From NCBI RefSeq assembly GCF_040654195.1, contig NZ_JBFAHM010000005.1, positions 1-64,000 of the forward strand: a stretch of 64,000 nucleotides of DNA, given 5' to 3'. The first letter of the stretch is position 1, and every line of letters begins with the position of its first letter. The notes beneath the pieces are model-generated. The model was not told where the DNA came from. It saw only the letters and a program-made list of their open reading frames with translations, and made no database searches. Below are positions 8,150 through 17,059 of the stretch, one piece after another. The stretch is from Hamadaea sp013361475 (GTDB lineage: Bacteria; Actinomycetota; Actinomycetes; Mycobacteriales; Micromonosporaceae). A program made the position numbers and the translations under genes.

Positions 8150-9406
8150 GTGGTGACTGAGGATGGGCTGATTCAGCGGCGCGCGTTGCCGGCCGTCGAA
8201 ACCGCGCTGGACGAATCGCGGGTGGTCCTGGTGCAAGGCGCACGCCAGGCTGGAAAGAGCACGCTTGTCCGCATGATCGCGGATGCGCGCCCCGACGCGG
8301 TCATTCGCACGCTGGATGATCTGGATCTGCTCCGCGCGGCGCACGAAGACCCCAAAGGCTTCGTGGAGCGCGGCGGCCTCCTCGTCATCGACGAGGTGCA
8401 GCGGGCTCCGGAACTCCTGTTGGCGGTGAAGCAGGATGTGGATGCGAATCCACGGCCCGGTCGGTTCTTGCTGACCGGCTCATCGCGAGTGCTGGCCATG
8501 AAAGGGGTCCCTGACAGCCTTCCCGGGCGGATGCAGACCGTCGAGCTCTGGCCGTTCTCTCAAGGCGAGATAGACGGGTCGGCGGATGGTTTCGTCGAGG
8601 CCGTCTTCCGGGAGGGCGCGGAGGTTCGGCACGACTCGGGCCTCACCAGGGCCGACTACGCCGAACGTGTCCTTCGTGGCGGCTTCCCGGAGGCGGTGTC
8701 CCGGCGCACGCAGGCTAGCCGGCGTCGCTTCCTGACCGGCTATCTGGAAACGTTGCTCGAACGGGAAATCGCCGAGATCGCCGAGGTCCAGCGGCTGGCT
8801 GAGCTGCGTAGTCTCGTCGGACTGCTCGCGGCGCGGTCGGGTGGTTTGTTGGTGCCCGGAAACCTCGCGAGCGAGCTGCAATTGAGCGCGGTTACGGTGG
8901 GCCGCTATGTCGGCTTGCTGGAGGAGATCTTTGTCATCAAGCGGATTCCGGCCTGGTCACGAAACCTGAGCACCCGGATCGTGGGAACAGCGAAGCTCGC
9001 GTTCGTCGACAGCGCCCTTGCGGCGACCGTCCTCGGTGAAGACCGGGATTCGCTGCTCGAGCCCACGAGCAGCGCGTTCGGCCCGCTGCTCGAAGGGTTC
9101 GTGGCGAGTGAGCTGATGCGCCAGCTGAGTCGGTCGGAGCTGCCAGTCGAGCTGCGCCATTACCGCACCCGTGACCAGGTCGAAGTTGACCTCGTTCTCG
9201 AGCATGCCCGTGGACGCGTCATCGGGCTTGAGGTCAAGGCGGCGGCGACCATTCGCGCCGAGGACTTTCGAGGGCTCCGCCACCTCGCCGACCGCCTTGG
9301 CGACGACTTGGTGGCGGGCATCTTGCTCTACGCCGGTCGCGAGACGCTCTCCTTCGGACCACGGCTACTGGCGATGCCGGTCAGCGCGGTCTGGGAACTC
9401 GCCTGA
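8150..9406 (+). CDS. AAA+ ATPase with C-terminal DUF4143
   Basis: A 418-residue protein. The N-terminal ATPase has Walker A VQGARQAGKSTLV (about residues 28-40), Walker B LLVIDEVQRAPELL (about 77-90) and sensor LLTGSSRVL. The C-terminal half has the DUF4143 pattern, ending with EVDLVLEH and VIGLEVKAAAT, which resembles a PD-(D/E)XK-type core. The substrate of this family is not established. It stands alone, with a 120-bp AT-richer upstream region, and starts at GTG 8150 or 8153. Confidence 0.9.
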   Translation: MVTEDGLIQRRALPAVETALDESRVVLVQGARQAGKSTLVRMIADARPDAVIRTLDDLDLLRAAHEDPKGFVERGGLLVIDEVQRAPELLLAVKQDVDANPRPGRFLLTGSSRVLAMKGVPDSLPGRMQTVELWPFSQGEIDGSADGFVEAVFREGAEVRHDSGLTRADYAERVLRGGFPEAVSRRTQASRRRFLTGYLETLLEREIAEIAEVQRLAELRSLVGLLAARSGGLLVPGNLASELQLSAVTVGRYVGLLEEIFVIKRIPAWSRNLSTRIVGTAKLAFVDSALAATVLGEDRDSLLEPTSSAFGPLLEGFVASELMRQLSRSELPVELRHYRTRDQVEVDLVLEHARGRVIGLEVKAAATIRAEDFRGLRHLADRLGDDLVAGILLYAGRETLSFGPRLLAMPVSAVWELA

Positions 9407-9415
9407 GATGTAAGG

Positions 9416-10111
9416 TCAGGTGCTTTCGGGGGAGAGGCGGGTGTGGAGGCGGCGCAGAGAGTTCCCGGCCCAGACCACGATGAACACGAATCCGATGATC
9501 CCGATCGCGATGGCGAGGCAGGCCTTGACGACGTGGCCCCAGCCGTCGGGGCGCGGATCGACGAACGGGTACGGGTACCAGTCCACGATGCCGCCCCGGA
9601 TCAGCGTGTAGCCCAGCCAGACGATCGGGTACGCCAGCCAGCTCCACGCGTCCGGCAGCCGGATCTGGTGCCGGGGTGGCTGGATGAGCCAGTCGAGGAA
9701 GAGCACGACGGGCGAGATCTGGTGAAGGACGGTGTTGACCCAGGGCAGCGTCGTGCCCAGTTGCGCGGTCAGGTCCGACAGCAGCAGCGCGAAGACGACT
9801 CCGGTGGTGAACAGGTAGCTGGTCGCCGCTCCGCGTACGAGGTCCCAGCGGAGATTGTCCCAGGCCGGCCGGGCCGCCCCGACGAGGAGGACGGCCGCGC
9901 CGATGAGGTTGCTCTGGATCGTGAAGAAGCTGAAGAAGTTGCCCACGTCGGTGGTGCGTTGGAACTGGACGACGACCGCGGCCACGATCGCGATCGCGGT
10001 CGCCGTTCGATAAATCCGGACAAAGATCTCCACGCTGGAGAGCTTCTCCTGTTGGTCATGGAGTTGTCCGCCTCGACACACCGTCGAGACGATAGTTAAC
10101 TCCATGATCAA
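9416..10111 (-). CDS. Pr6Pr family membrane protein
   Basis: An integral membrane protein of up to 231 residues with about six hydrophobic segments. The order of motifs FFSFFTIQSNLIGAAVLLVG, VLHQISPVVLFLDWLI and YPYPFVDP is that of the Pr6Pr/FAR-17a-like family, whose function is unknown in bacteria. The first ATG is at 10111; a GTG at 10033 would begin just before the first membrane segment and is an alternative start. It ends 11 bp before the convergent DUF4143 ATPase gene. Confidence 0.8.
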   Translation of the reverse strand: MIMELTIVSTVCRGGQLHDQQEKLSSVEIFVRIYRTATAIAIVAAVVVQFQRTTDVGNFFSFFTIQSNLIGAAVLLVGAARPAWDNLRWDLVRGAATSYLFTTGVVFALLLSDLTAQLGTTLPWVNTVLHQISPVVLFLDWLIQPPRHQIRLPDAWSWLAYPIVWLGYTLIRGGIVDWYPYPFVDPRPDGWGHVVKACLAIAIGIIGFVFIVVWAGNSLRRLHTRLSPEST

Positions 10112-10127
10112 CGGGCTGGGGCTGGCG

Positions 10128-11663
10128 TCAGGCGAGCGGTCCGACCTCGGCTTCGATCGTTTCGAGCAGGGCTCGGCCGGAGATGGTGGCCCGCGCGGAG
10201 TCGAGCACCGGGGCGAGGAACATGTCCGGCCCCGGAGTTCCGGCGTACGCCGTCACGGTGGCCAACGCGGCCCGGCCGGCCGGCGACGGGACGAGCGGGG
10301 CGCGTAGCTGTAGGCCGCGGCAGGCGGAGAGCAGCTCGACCGCCAGCAGCGACGTGAGGTTGTCGAGCACGGTACGCAGCTTCTTCGCGGCCGCCCAGCC
10401 CATCGAGACGTGGTCCTCCTGCATCCCGCTGGTGGGGATGGAGTCGACCGAGGCGGGTGCCGCGAGGCGACGGTTGTCGGCGACGATGCCCGCCGCGGTG
10501 TACTGCGCGATCATCAGCCCCGAGTTGACGCCGGGGTCGGGGGTGAGGAACGCGGGCAGTTCGCGCGATCGGGTGACGTCCAGGAGCCGGTCGACCCGGC
10601 GTTCGGAGATCGAGCCGACCTCGGCGGCGGCGATGGCGAGGAAGTCGGCGGCGAAGCCGAGCGGGGCGCCGTGGAAGTTGCCGGTCGACTCGACCCTGCC
10701 GTCGGGCAGGACGACGGGGTTGTCGGCCACGCTGACCAGCTCCCGGGCGGCCACCGTGCGCGCGAACTCCAGCGTGTCGCGGGCGGCCCCGGCGACCTGC
10801 GGCGCGCAGCGCATCGAGTACGCGTCCTGCACCGCGTGGACCAGATCGTCGCGGTGCGAGTCCATGATGGCGGAGCTCTGGAGCAGCCGATGGATGTTGG
10901 CGGCGCTGATCCCCTGGCCCGGATGCGGCCGGATCTCGTGGATCGAGGGGTGGAACGGCCGGTCGGTGCCGAGCATCGCCTCGATCGACAGGGCGGCCGT
11001 CACGTCGGCCATCGTGAGCAGGTGGCCGAGGTCGTCGCAGGCCATCAGCAGCATGCCGAGCATGCCGTCGGTGCCGTTGATGAGGGCCAGACCCTCCTTG
11101 GAGGACAGCTCGATCGGGGCCAGCCCGGCGGTGTGCAGCGCGTCGGCTCCGGCGATGCGCGTACCGTCCTTGCCGAGCACCCAGCCCTCGCCGAGCAGCA
11201 CCAACGCGCAGTGCGCCAGCGGGGCGAGGTCGCCCGAGGCACCCAGCGACCCGTGTTCGGGCACCCACGGGGTGACGTCGTGGTTGAGCAGGTTCACGAG
11301 CGCCTCGGCCACCAGTGGGCGTACGCCGGACCGCCCGAGCGCCAGCGACCGCACCCGGAGCAGCATCATCGCCCGGACGACCTCCCGGGGCATGGGCGCG
11401 CCGATGCCGGCGGCGTGCGACCGGATCAACGCGTGCTGCAGTTCGGCCCGGCGTTCAGGGGCGATGAAGGTGTTGGCCAGGGCCCCGAAGCCCGTCGAGA
11501 CGCCGTAGACCGGGCGGCCGTCGCGTTCGATGCCGTCCACGATGGATCGGCTGGCCGCCATCGCGTCGACGGCGGCCGGGCTGAGCGCGACGTGGGCGCT
11601 GCCCCGGGCGACGGCCAGGACGCCGGCGGCGCTGACGCCGTCCGGTTCGACAGTGACGATCAT
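10128..11663 (-). CDS. hutH: histidine ammonia-lyase
   Basis: Deaminates histidine to urocanate, the first step of histidine breakdown. The protein of 511 residues has GSLGASGDLAPLAH (about residues 140-153), in which Ala-Ser-Gly forms the MIO cofactor, and TGNFHGAPLGFAAD. The start is the ATG at 11663, whose ATGA overlaps the hutI stop. The reading frame stays open far upstream, but that part is only the antisense frame of hutI. It is the last gene of the hut operon. Confidence 0.97.
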   Translation of the reverse strand: MIVTVEPDGVSAAGVLAVARGSAHVALSPAAVDAMAASRSIVDGIERDGRPVYGVSTGFGALANTFIAPERRAELQHALIRSHAAGIGAPMPREVVRAMMLLRVRSLALGRSGVRPLVAEALVNLLNHDVTPWVPEHGSLGASGDLAPLAHCALVLLGEGWVLGKDGTRIAGADALHTAGLAPIELSSKEGLALINGTDGMLGMLLMACDDLGHLLTMADVTAALSIEAMLGTDRPFHPSIHEIRPHPGQGISAANIHRLLQSSAIMDSHRDDLVHAVQDAYSMRCAPQVAGAARDTLEFARTVAARELVSVADNPVVLPDGRVESTGNFHGAPLGFAADFLAIAAAEVGSISERRVDRLLDVTRSRELPAFLTPDPGVNSGLMIAQYTAAGIVADNRRLAAPASVDSIPTSGMQEDHVSMGWAAAKKLRTVLDNLTSLLAVELLSACRGLQLRAPLVPSPAGRAALATVTAYAGTPGPDMFLAPVLDSARATISGRALLETIEAEVGPLA

Positions 11664-12802
11664 CGAACCCACACTCCTTTGTGCAGTACTTGTCTTACGA
11701 GGGGCACACCGGGCCGGTAGGCCAGATGCACGGAACTCGGCGCGTCGAGCACCATGAGATCGGCGTACGCGCCGATGCCGAGGTGGCCGACGTCCGAGCG
11801 GCGCAGGGCGCGGGCCCCGCCCGCGGTCGCCGCCCAGATCGCCTCGGCCGGTGTCATCCGCATGTCGCGGACGGCCAGGGCGATGCAGAACGGCATCGAC
11901 GAGGTGTAGGACGAACCAGGGTTGCAGTCGGTCGCCAAGGCCACCGTGGCCCCGGCGTCGAGCAGACGCCGCGCGTCCGGATAGGGCGACCGGGTGCTGA
12001 ACTCGGCCCCCGGCAGCAGTGTGGCGACGGTCGACGAGCTCGCCAGCGACTCCACGTCCGCGGCCGACAGATGGGTGCAATGATCCGCGCTGGCCGCGCC
12101 CAGTTCGACCGCCAGGCGTACGCCGCCGCCTTCGGTGAGCTGGTTGGCGTGAATGCGGGGCAGCAGCCCCTCCGCCATTCCGGCGGCGAGCACCGTCCGG
12201 GCCTCGTCCACGTCGAACGCCCCGCGTTCGCAGAAGACGTCCACCCACTTTGCGTGGGGCGCGCACGCCCGCAGCATCTCGCCCGAGACCAGCTCGACGT
12301 AGGAGTCGCGGGGGACGTCCGGCGGCACGACGTGCGCCCCCAGGAACGTCGTCTCCGTGGTGAACTCCGAAGCCACCCGCAACGACCGGGTCTCGTCGGC
12401 AACGCTCAACCCGTATCCGCTCTTGATCTCGACCGTGGTGGTGCCCTGCCGGCGCATCTCCTCGACCAGGCGCTCCACGTTCGCGTGCAACTGAGCGTCG
12501 GAGGCCGCGCGGGTGGCCGTCATCGTGGTGCGGATCCCGCCGCCCGTGTAGGGCTCGCCCGCCATCCGGGCGGCGAACTCGGCCGCCCGGTCGCCCGCGA
12601 AGACCAGGTGCGCGTGGCTGTCCACGAAGCCGGGCAGCACGGCCGCGCCCTGCGCGTCGAAGACCTCGTCGGCGGCGTGCGGGCTGCTCGCGGGGCCGAC
12701 CCATTCGACACGGTCGGTCACGATCATCGCGGCGTCGGTCAGCGTGCCCTCGTCGGAGTGCGTCGTCAGCTCGCCGATGTTGGTGATCAGAAGAGAGCGC
12801 AC
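11660..12802 (-). CDS. hutI: imidazolonepropionase
   Basis: Hydrolyses imidazolonepropionate to N-formimidoyl-glutamate. The 380-residue amidohydrolase has the metal ligands HAHLVFAGDRAAEF, EIKSGYGL, the zinc ligand region in GAHVVPPD and LATDCNPGS near the C-terminus. I chose the GTG at 12802 because AGGAG lies about eight bases upstream and the translation VRSLLITNIGEL fits the family. The start lies inside the end of hutF. Confidence 0.96.
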   Translation of the reverse strand: MRSLLITNIGELTTHSDEGTLTDAAMIVTDRVEWVGPASSPHAADEVFDAQGAAVLPGFVDSHAHLVFAGDRAAEFAARMAGEPYTGGGIRTTMTATRAASDAQLHANVERLVEEMRRQGTTTVEIKSGYGLSVADETRSLRVASEFTTETTFLGAHVVPPDVPRDSYVELVSGEMLRACAPHAKWVDVFCERGAFDVDEARTVLAAGMAEGLLPRIHANQLTEGGGVRLAVELGAASADHCTHLSAADVESLASSSTVATLLPGAEFSTRSPYPDARRLLDAGATVALATDCNPGSSYTSSMPFCIALAVRDMRMTPAEAIWAATAGGARALRRSDVGHLGIGAYADLMVLDAPSSVHLAYRPGVPLVRQVLHKGVWVR

Positions 12803-14094
12803 ACCGTCTCCTGGAGTTCCCGGGCCACGTCGATCGAGACGTGGCGGCCGTCGGCGACGATCACCCGGCCGTCGGCGACCACGTGCGTGATGTCGGCCGC
12901 GCCGGCGGCCATGAGTACGCCGGCCGGATCGATGCCCGCCGTACGCACAGTGCCGAGGCTGATGGTGACGAGGTCCGCCCGCGCGCCGACGGCCAGCCGC
13001 CCGGCTGACGGCCAGCCCAGCGAGGCGTGCCCGGTGGCGGTCGCTGCGCTGAGCAGCTCCTCCTGGGTGAAGTGGCCCCGGGCCTGGGCGGAGAGGCGTT
13101 CGTGCAGTTCGAGCGCGCGCGCCTCTTCGAGGAGGTCGATGACGGCGTGCGAATCGCTGCCCAGCGTCAGGCGTACGCCGGCGTCGGCCAGGGCGCGCGC
13201 GGGGCCGATCCCGTCGCCGAGATCCCGCTCGGTCGTCGGGCAGAAGCAGGCGTACGTGTCGGCCATCAGGTCGATGTCGCCCTTGGTCAGGTGGGTCGCG
13301 TGCACGGAGGTGAAGGTCTCCTCCAGGACACCGTGGCGGTCGAGCAGCTCGGTCGGCGTACAGCCGTAGGCGGCCCGGCAGGCGGCCACCTCGTCCACCT
13401 GCTCGGCGACGTGCGCGTGCACGGGCAGGCCGCTGGTCAGCTCGGTGAACTCCGACAGCACGGCGGCCGGCACCGCGCGTACCGAGTGCAGCGCCGCGCC
13501 GATCATCGAGTGCGGCTTGGCGGTCAATGCGTCGAACCGGTCCCACCAGGCGTCGAGCGAGCCGTCGCCGAAGCGCAGCTGCGGCCCGGCGAGCGGCTTG
13601 CCGTCCACCGACGACTGCAGGTACAGCGTGTCCAGCAAAGTGATCCGGATGCCCGCGTCGGCCGCGGCGGCGACGAGCGCCTCGCCCATCGCGTTCGGGT
13701 CCGCATAGGGCTTCCCACCCGGCTGGTGGTGCAGGTAGTGGAACTCGCCCACGCAGGTCACGCCCGCGAGCGCCAGCTCCGCGTACACGGCGCGGGCGAG
13801 CCGGTGGTAGCTGTCCGGGTCCAGCCGGTCCGCGACCTGATACATCTGCTCGCGCCACGTCCAGAAACTGCCTCTGCCCATGTGGGTACGCCCTCGCAGC
13901 GCCCGATGAAACGCATGCGAATGGGCGTCGGCGAACCCGGGTACCGTCAGGCCGGCCAGCTTGGGGACATGATCCTCCGTCCACCCGGTCGGCTCCGCCC
14001 GCACGATCTTGCCGTCCTCGATCGCGATCAGCACGTCGGCCTGGATCCCGTCCGGCAGCCAGGCGTACTCGCAGAGGTAATGACTCATCGGCAT
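12787..14094 (-). CDS. hutF: formimidoylglutamate deiminase
   Basis: Converts N-formimidoyl-glutamate to N-formyl-glutamate and ammonia. The 435-residue amidohydrolase shows GFADAHSHAFHRALRGRTH (metal His pair, about residues 58-76), the His ligand in VHAHVAEQ, and TLGSDSHAVIDL near the C-terminus. The ATG at 14094 has GAGGAG five bases upstream. Its presence fixes the pathway as the five-step formylglutamate route, which needs a deformylase (see the next gene upstream in the operon). Confidence 0.95.
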   Translation of the reverse strand: MPMSHYLCEYAWLPDGIQADVLIAIEDGKIVRAEPTGWTEDHVPKLAGLTVPGFADAHSHAFHRALRGRTHMGRGSFWTWREQMYQVADRLDPDSYHRLARAVYAELALAGVTCVGEFHYLHHQPGGKPYADPNAMGEALVAAAADAGIRITLLDTLYLQSSVDGKPLAGPQLRFGDGSLDAWWDRFDALTAKPHSMIGAALHSVRAVPAAVLSEFTELTSGLPVHAHVAEQVDEVAACRAAYGCTPTELLDRHGVLEETFTSVHATHLTKGDIDLMADTYACFCPTTERDLGDGIGPARALADAGVRLTLGSDSHAVIDLLEEARALELHERLSAQARGHFTQEELLSAATATGHASLGWPSAGRLAVGARADLVTISLGTVRTAGIDPAGVLMAAGAADITHVVADGRVIVADGRHVSIDVARELQETVCALF

Positions 14095-15266
14095 GACAGC
14101 TCCTCCAGCACATCCGCGAGCGCGCGTACGCCCGCCGCACAGTCGGCGTCGGAGGCGTATTCGGCGGGGGAGTGGGAGACACCGGTCGGGTTGCGGACGA
14201 ACAGCATCGCCGTCGGCAGGTACGCGCTGAGCACCCCGGCGTCGTGCCCGGCGCCGGTCGGCAACACCGGCGCGTCACCGAGCAGCGTCGCGATCCGGTC
14301 GCGTACCGCCACGTCGAACTGCGTCTCCCCGCTGACCGACTCGGCGGTCAGGCTGACCTGCGTACCATCGCGGGCTGCTCGGTCGGAGGCTCGGGCCGAG
14401 ACCGCCGCGACCAGCTCCTCCACGGCGGACGTGGTGGCCGCCCGCGCGTCGAGCCAGGCGCTGACGCGGGCGGGAATCGCGTTGGTGGCGTTGGGTTCCA
14501 CGGCGACGCGGCCGATGGTGGCGTGACAGCCGCGCAGCCGGGCCTCCTTGTTCGCCGCGAGCACCGTGTACGCGAACGTCAGCATCGGGTCGCGCCGGTC
14601 GGCCATGAGGGTGGTGCCGGCGTGATTGGCCTCGCCCGTGAAGTCCAGCCGCCACCGCCCGTGCGGCCAGATGGCACTGGCCACGCCGACCGCGCGACCG
14701 GAGTCCGCAAGGGAGCGCCCCTGCTCGACGTGCAGCTCGACGAAGCAGCCGAACCGGGCCAGCAGGTCGGGGCGGTGTCCCTTCGGCGTCGCGCCCATCG
14801 CCTCGGCGAGCGTCACGCCGTCGCGGTCCCGCAGCGCGGCCGCGGCCTCGGCGTCGACCGCGCCTGTGAGCAGCCGCGACCCCAGGCAGGCCAGGCCGAA
14901 CCGGGAGCCCTCCTCCTCGGCGAAGACACCGATCGCGATGGGCTTGACCGGCGTGACCCCGCGTGCCCGCAACTCGTCGACGGCGAGCAGCGCGCTGACC
15001 ACGCCCAGCGGCCCGTCGTACGCCCCACCGTGCGGCACAGAGTCGAAGTGGCTTCCCGTGAGGACGGCGTCGTTTCCGGCGCCCCACCAGGCGAAGACGT
15101 TGCCGTTGCCGTCTTCCTCCAGCGTCAGATCCCGCTGCGCTGCCTGCTCCTTGAACCAGTCCCGGAGGTGCTGTTCCGGCTGGGTGAACGCGTACCGGAG
15201 GTAGCCCAGGGTCTCGGGGTCGCGCCCGATCGGCGCGATCTCGTCCCAGAGTTCCCGGAAACCCAT
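14085..15266 (-). CDS. M20-family amidohydrolase (allantoate amidohydrolase-like), probable N-formylglutamate hydrolase
   Basis: A 393-residue dimetal peptidase-fold enzyme: TGSHFDSVPHGGAYDGPLGV (about residues 71-90), FAEEEGSRFG (about 127-136), VELHVEQG (about 190-197) and a C-terminal SHSPAEY. By sequence it resembles allantoate amidohydrolase and beta-ureidopropionase. It sits between hutU and hutF with overlaps on both sides, and no hutG-type deformylase is seen in the operon, so the formyl group of N-formylglutamate is its likely substrate (inference). The start is the ATG at 15266 with GGGAG five bases upstream; GTG 15269 is an alternative. Confidence 0.85.
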   Translation of the reverse strand: MGFRELWDEIAPIGRDPETLGYLRYAFTQPEQHLRDWFKEQAAQRDLTLEEDGNGNVFAWWGAGNDAVLTGSHFDSVPHGGAYDGPLGVVSALLAVDELRARGVTPVKPIAIGVFAEEEGSRFGLACLGSRLLTGAVDAEAAAALRDRDGVTLAEAMGATPKGHRPDLLARFGCFVELHVEQGRSLADSGRAVGVASAIWPHGRWRLDFTGEANHAGTTLMADRRDPMLTFAYTVLAANKEARLRGCHATIGRVAVEPNATNAIPARVSAWLDARAATTSAVEELVAAVSARASDRAARDGTQVSLTAESVSGETQFDVAVRDRIATLLGDAPVLPTGAGHDAGVLSAYLPTAMLFVRNPTGVSHSPAEYASDADCAAGVRALADVLEELSCR

Positions 15267-16951
15267 CACTGCTCCCGCATCGCGCTGTGCTCATGATCCC
15301 GATGCGAGCGCATCGGGATGTGCACGCCGCGCTCCTCAGCGACCGTCTCCGCCAGGTCGTATCCGGCGTCGACGTGCCGGATGACGCCCATGCCCGGGTC
15401 GTTGGTCAGGACGCGTTCGATCTTCTGCCCGGCGAGCGTGGTGCCGTCGGCGACGCAGACCTGCCCGGCGTGGATCGAGCGGCCGATGCCGACGCCGCCA
15501 CCGTGGTGGATGCTGACCCACGACGCCCCACTGGCCGTGTTGACCAGCGCGTTCAGCAGCGGCCAGTCGGCGATCGCGTCCGAACCGTCCAGCATGGACT
15601 CGGTCTCCCGGTACGGCGAGGCGACGCTGCCGCAGTCCAGGTGGTCCCGGCCGATGACGACGGGTGCCTTGAGGGTGCCGTCGGCGACCATCTCGTTGAA
15701 CCGGACGCCGGCCTTCTCGCGTTCGCCGTAGCCGAGCCAGCAGATGCGGGCGGGCAGCCCCTGGAACGCCACGCGCTCCCTGGCCATGGTGATCCAGCGG
15801 CGCAGCGACTCGTTCTCGGGGAACAGGTCCAGCACCGCCTGGTCGGTGGCGGCGATGTCCGCCGGGTCGCCCGACAGCGCCGCCCAGCGGAACGGTCCCT
15901 TGCCCTCACAGAACAGCGGCCGGATGTACGCCGGCACGAAACCGGGGAAGGCGAAGGCGTTGGAGAACCCGCCGAGCTGCGCCTCACCGCGGATGGAGTT
16001 GCCGTAGTCGAACACCTCGGCCCCGGCGTCCTGGAAACCGACCATCGCCTCGACGTGCTTGGCCATGCTCTGGCGGGCCCGGTCGGTGAACTCCTCCGGC
16101 TTCTTCGCCGCGTAGTCCGGCCCGTCTGCCAGGTCGACGCCCTCCGGCAGGTACGCCAACGGGTCGTGCGCGCTGGTCTGGTCGGTGACGATGTCGATCT
16201 GGACGCCCCGTCGCAGCAACTCGGGAAAGACGGTGGCGGCGTTGCCGACGACGCCGACGGACAGGGCCCGCTTCTCCCGCTTCGCCTTCGTGACCCGCTC
16301 GATCGCGTCGTCGAGGTCGTCGGCGATCTCGTCCAGGTAACGCGTCTCGACGCGCCGCCGGAGCCGGTGCGGGTCGACGTCCACGATCAGGCACGCGCCG
16401 CCGTTCATGGTGACCGCGAGGGGCTGCGCGCCGCCCATGCCGCCACAGCCCGCGGTCAGCGTCAACGTGCCGCTGAGAGTGCCACCGAACCGCTTCGCGG
16501 CGACCGCGGCGAACGTCTCGTAGGTGCCCTGGAGGATGCCCTGGGTGCCGATGTAGATCCACGAGCCGGCCGTCATCTGGCCGTACATGGTCAAGCCGAG
16601 TTTCTCCAGCCGGCGGAACTCCGGCCAGGTCGCCCAGTCGCCGACGAGGTTCGAGTTCGCCAGCAGGACGCGTGGCGCCCACTCATGCGTACGGAACACC
16701 CCGACGGGACGGCCCGACTGGACGAGCATCGTCTCGTCGTCCTTCAGCGTGTCGAGCGTACGCACGAGGGCGTGGAAGCTCGGCCAGTCCCGGGCGGCCT
16801 TGCCGGTGCCGCCGTAGACCACCAGGTCGGCCGGGTTCTCCGCGACCTCGGGGTCGAGGTTGTTCATCAGCATCCGCTTGGCGGCCTCCTGACCCCAGCC
16901 CAACGCGGTCCGCTGCGCACCCCTCGGCGCCCTGACAATCGGCGTCGTCAC
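15266..16951 (-). CDS. hutU: urocanate hydratase
   Basis: NAD-dependent conversion of urocanate to imidazolonepropionate. The 561-residue protein has QGILQGTYETF, TAGCGGMGGAQPLAVTM (dinucleotide binding, about residues 160-176) and RDHLDCGSVASPYRETE, with the catalytic Cys. The start is the GTG at 16951 with GGAGGA seven bases upstream; a longer frame reaches 16990 but its start lacks a ribosome site. It is the first gene of the hut operon, behind a palindrome at 16985-17008. Confidence 0.97.
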   Translation of the reverse strand: MTTPIVRAPRGAQRTALGWGQEAAKRMLMNNLDPEVAENPADLVVYGGTGKAARDWPSFHALVRTLDTLKDDETMLVQSGRPVGVFRTHEWAPRVLLANSNLVGDWATWPEFRRLEKLGLTMYGQMTAGSWIYIGTQGILQGTYETFAAVAAKRFGGTLSGTLTLTAGCGGMGGAQPLAVTMNGGACLIVDVDPHRLRRRVETRYLDEIADDLDDAIERVTKAKREKRALSVGVVGNAATVFPELLRRGVQIDIVTDQTSAHDPLAYLPEGVDLADGPDYAAKKPEEFTDRARQSMAKHVEAMVGFQDAGAEVFDYGNSIRGEAQLGGFSNAFAFPGFVPAYIRPLFCEGKGPFRWAALSGDPADIAATDQAVLDLFPENESLRRWITMARERVAFQGLPARICWLGYGEREKAGVRFNEMVADGTLKAPVVIGRDHLDCGSVASPYRETESMLDGSDAIADWPLLNALVNTASGASWVSIHHGGGVGIGRSIHAGQVCVADGTTLAGQKIERVLTNDPGMGVIRHVDAGYDLAETVAEERGVHIPMRSHRDHEHSAMREQ

Positions 16952-16984
16952 TGCGTTCCTCCGTCTCCCTCGCTGCTTTTGCGC

Positions 16985-17008
16985 GATCATGAACTTGTGG
17001 TCGTGATC
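16985..17008. promoter_or_regulatory. candidate operator of the hut operon
   Basis: Imperfect palindrome GATCATGA-N8-TCGTGATC, 34 bp upstream of the hutU start, in the 108-bp gap between the RpiR gene and hutU. Position and symmetry suggest binding by the neighbouring regulator. No binding data are implied. Confidence 0.5.
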
Positions 17009-17059
17009 GACCGGTGTGTCGTGTCCGCAGCGCCCTGATCGACTCCGCGGCGCAAATGA

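Noticed and set aside
10128..12704. An 858-codon minus-strand frame reaching upstream of hutH
   Set aside because: Only the last 511 codons are HutH; the rest is a shadow frame of hutI. The ATGA overlap and family start fix hutH at 11663.
11681..13369. Plus-strand 562-codon frame over hutI/hutF, and similar long frames at 13027-14526 and 15287-17038
   Set aside because: Typical high-GC antisense frames; no similarity to any family and opposed by four clear hut enzymes.
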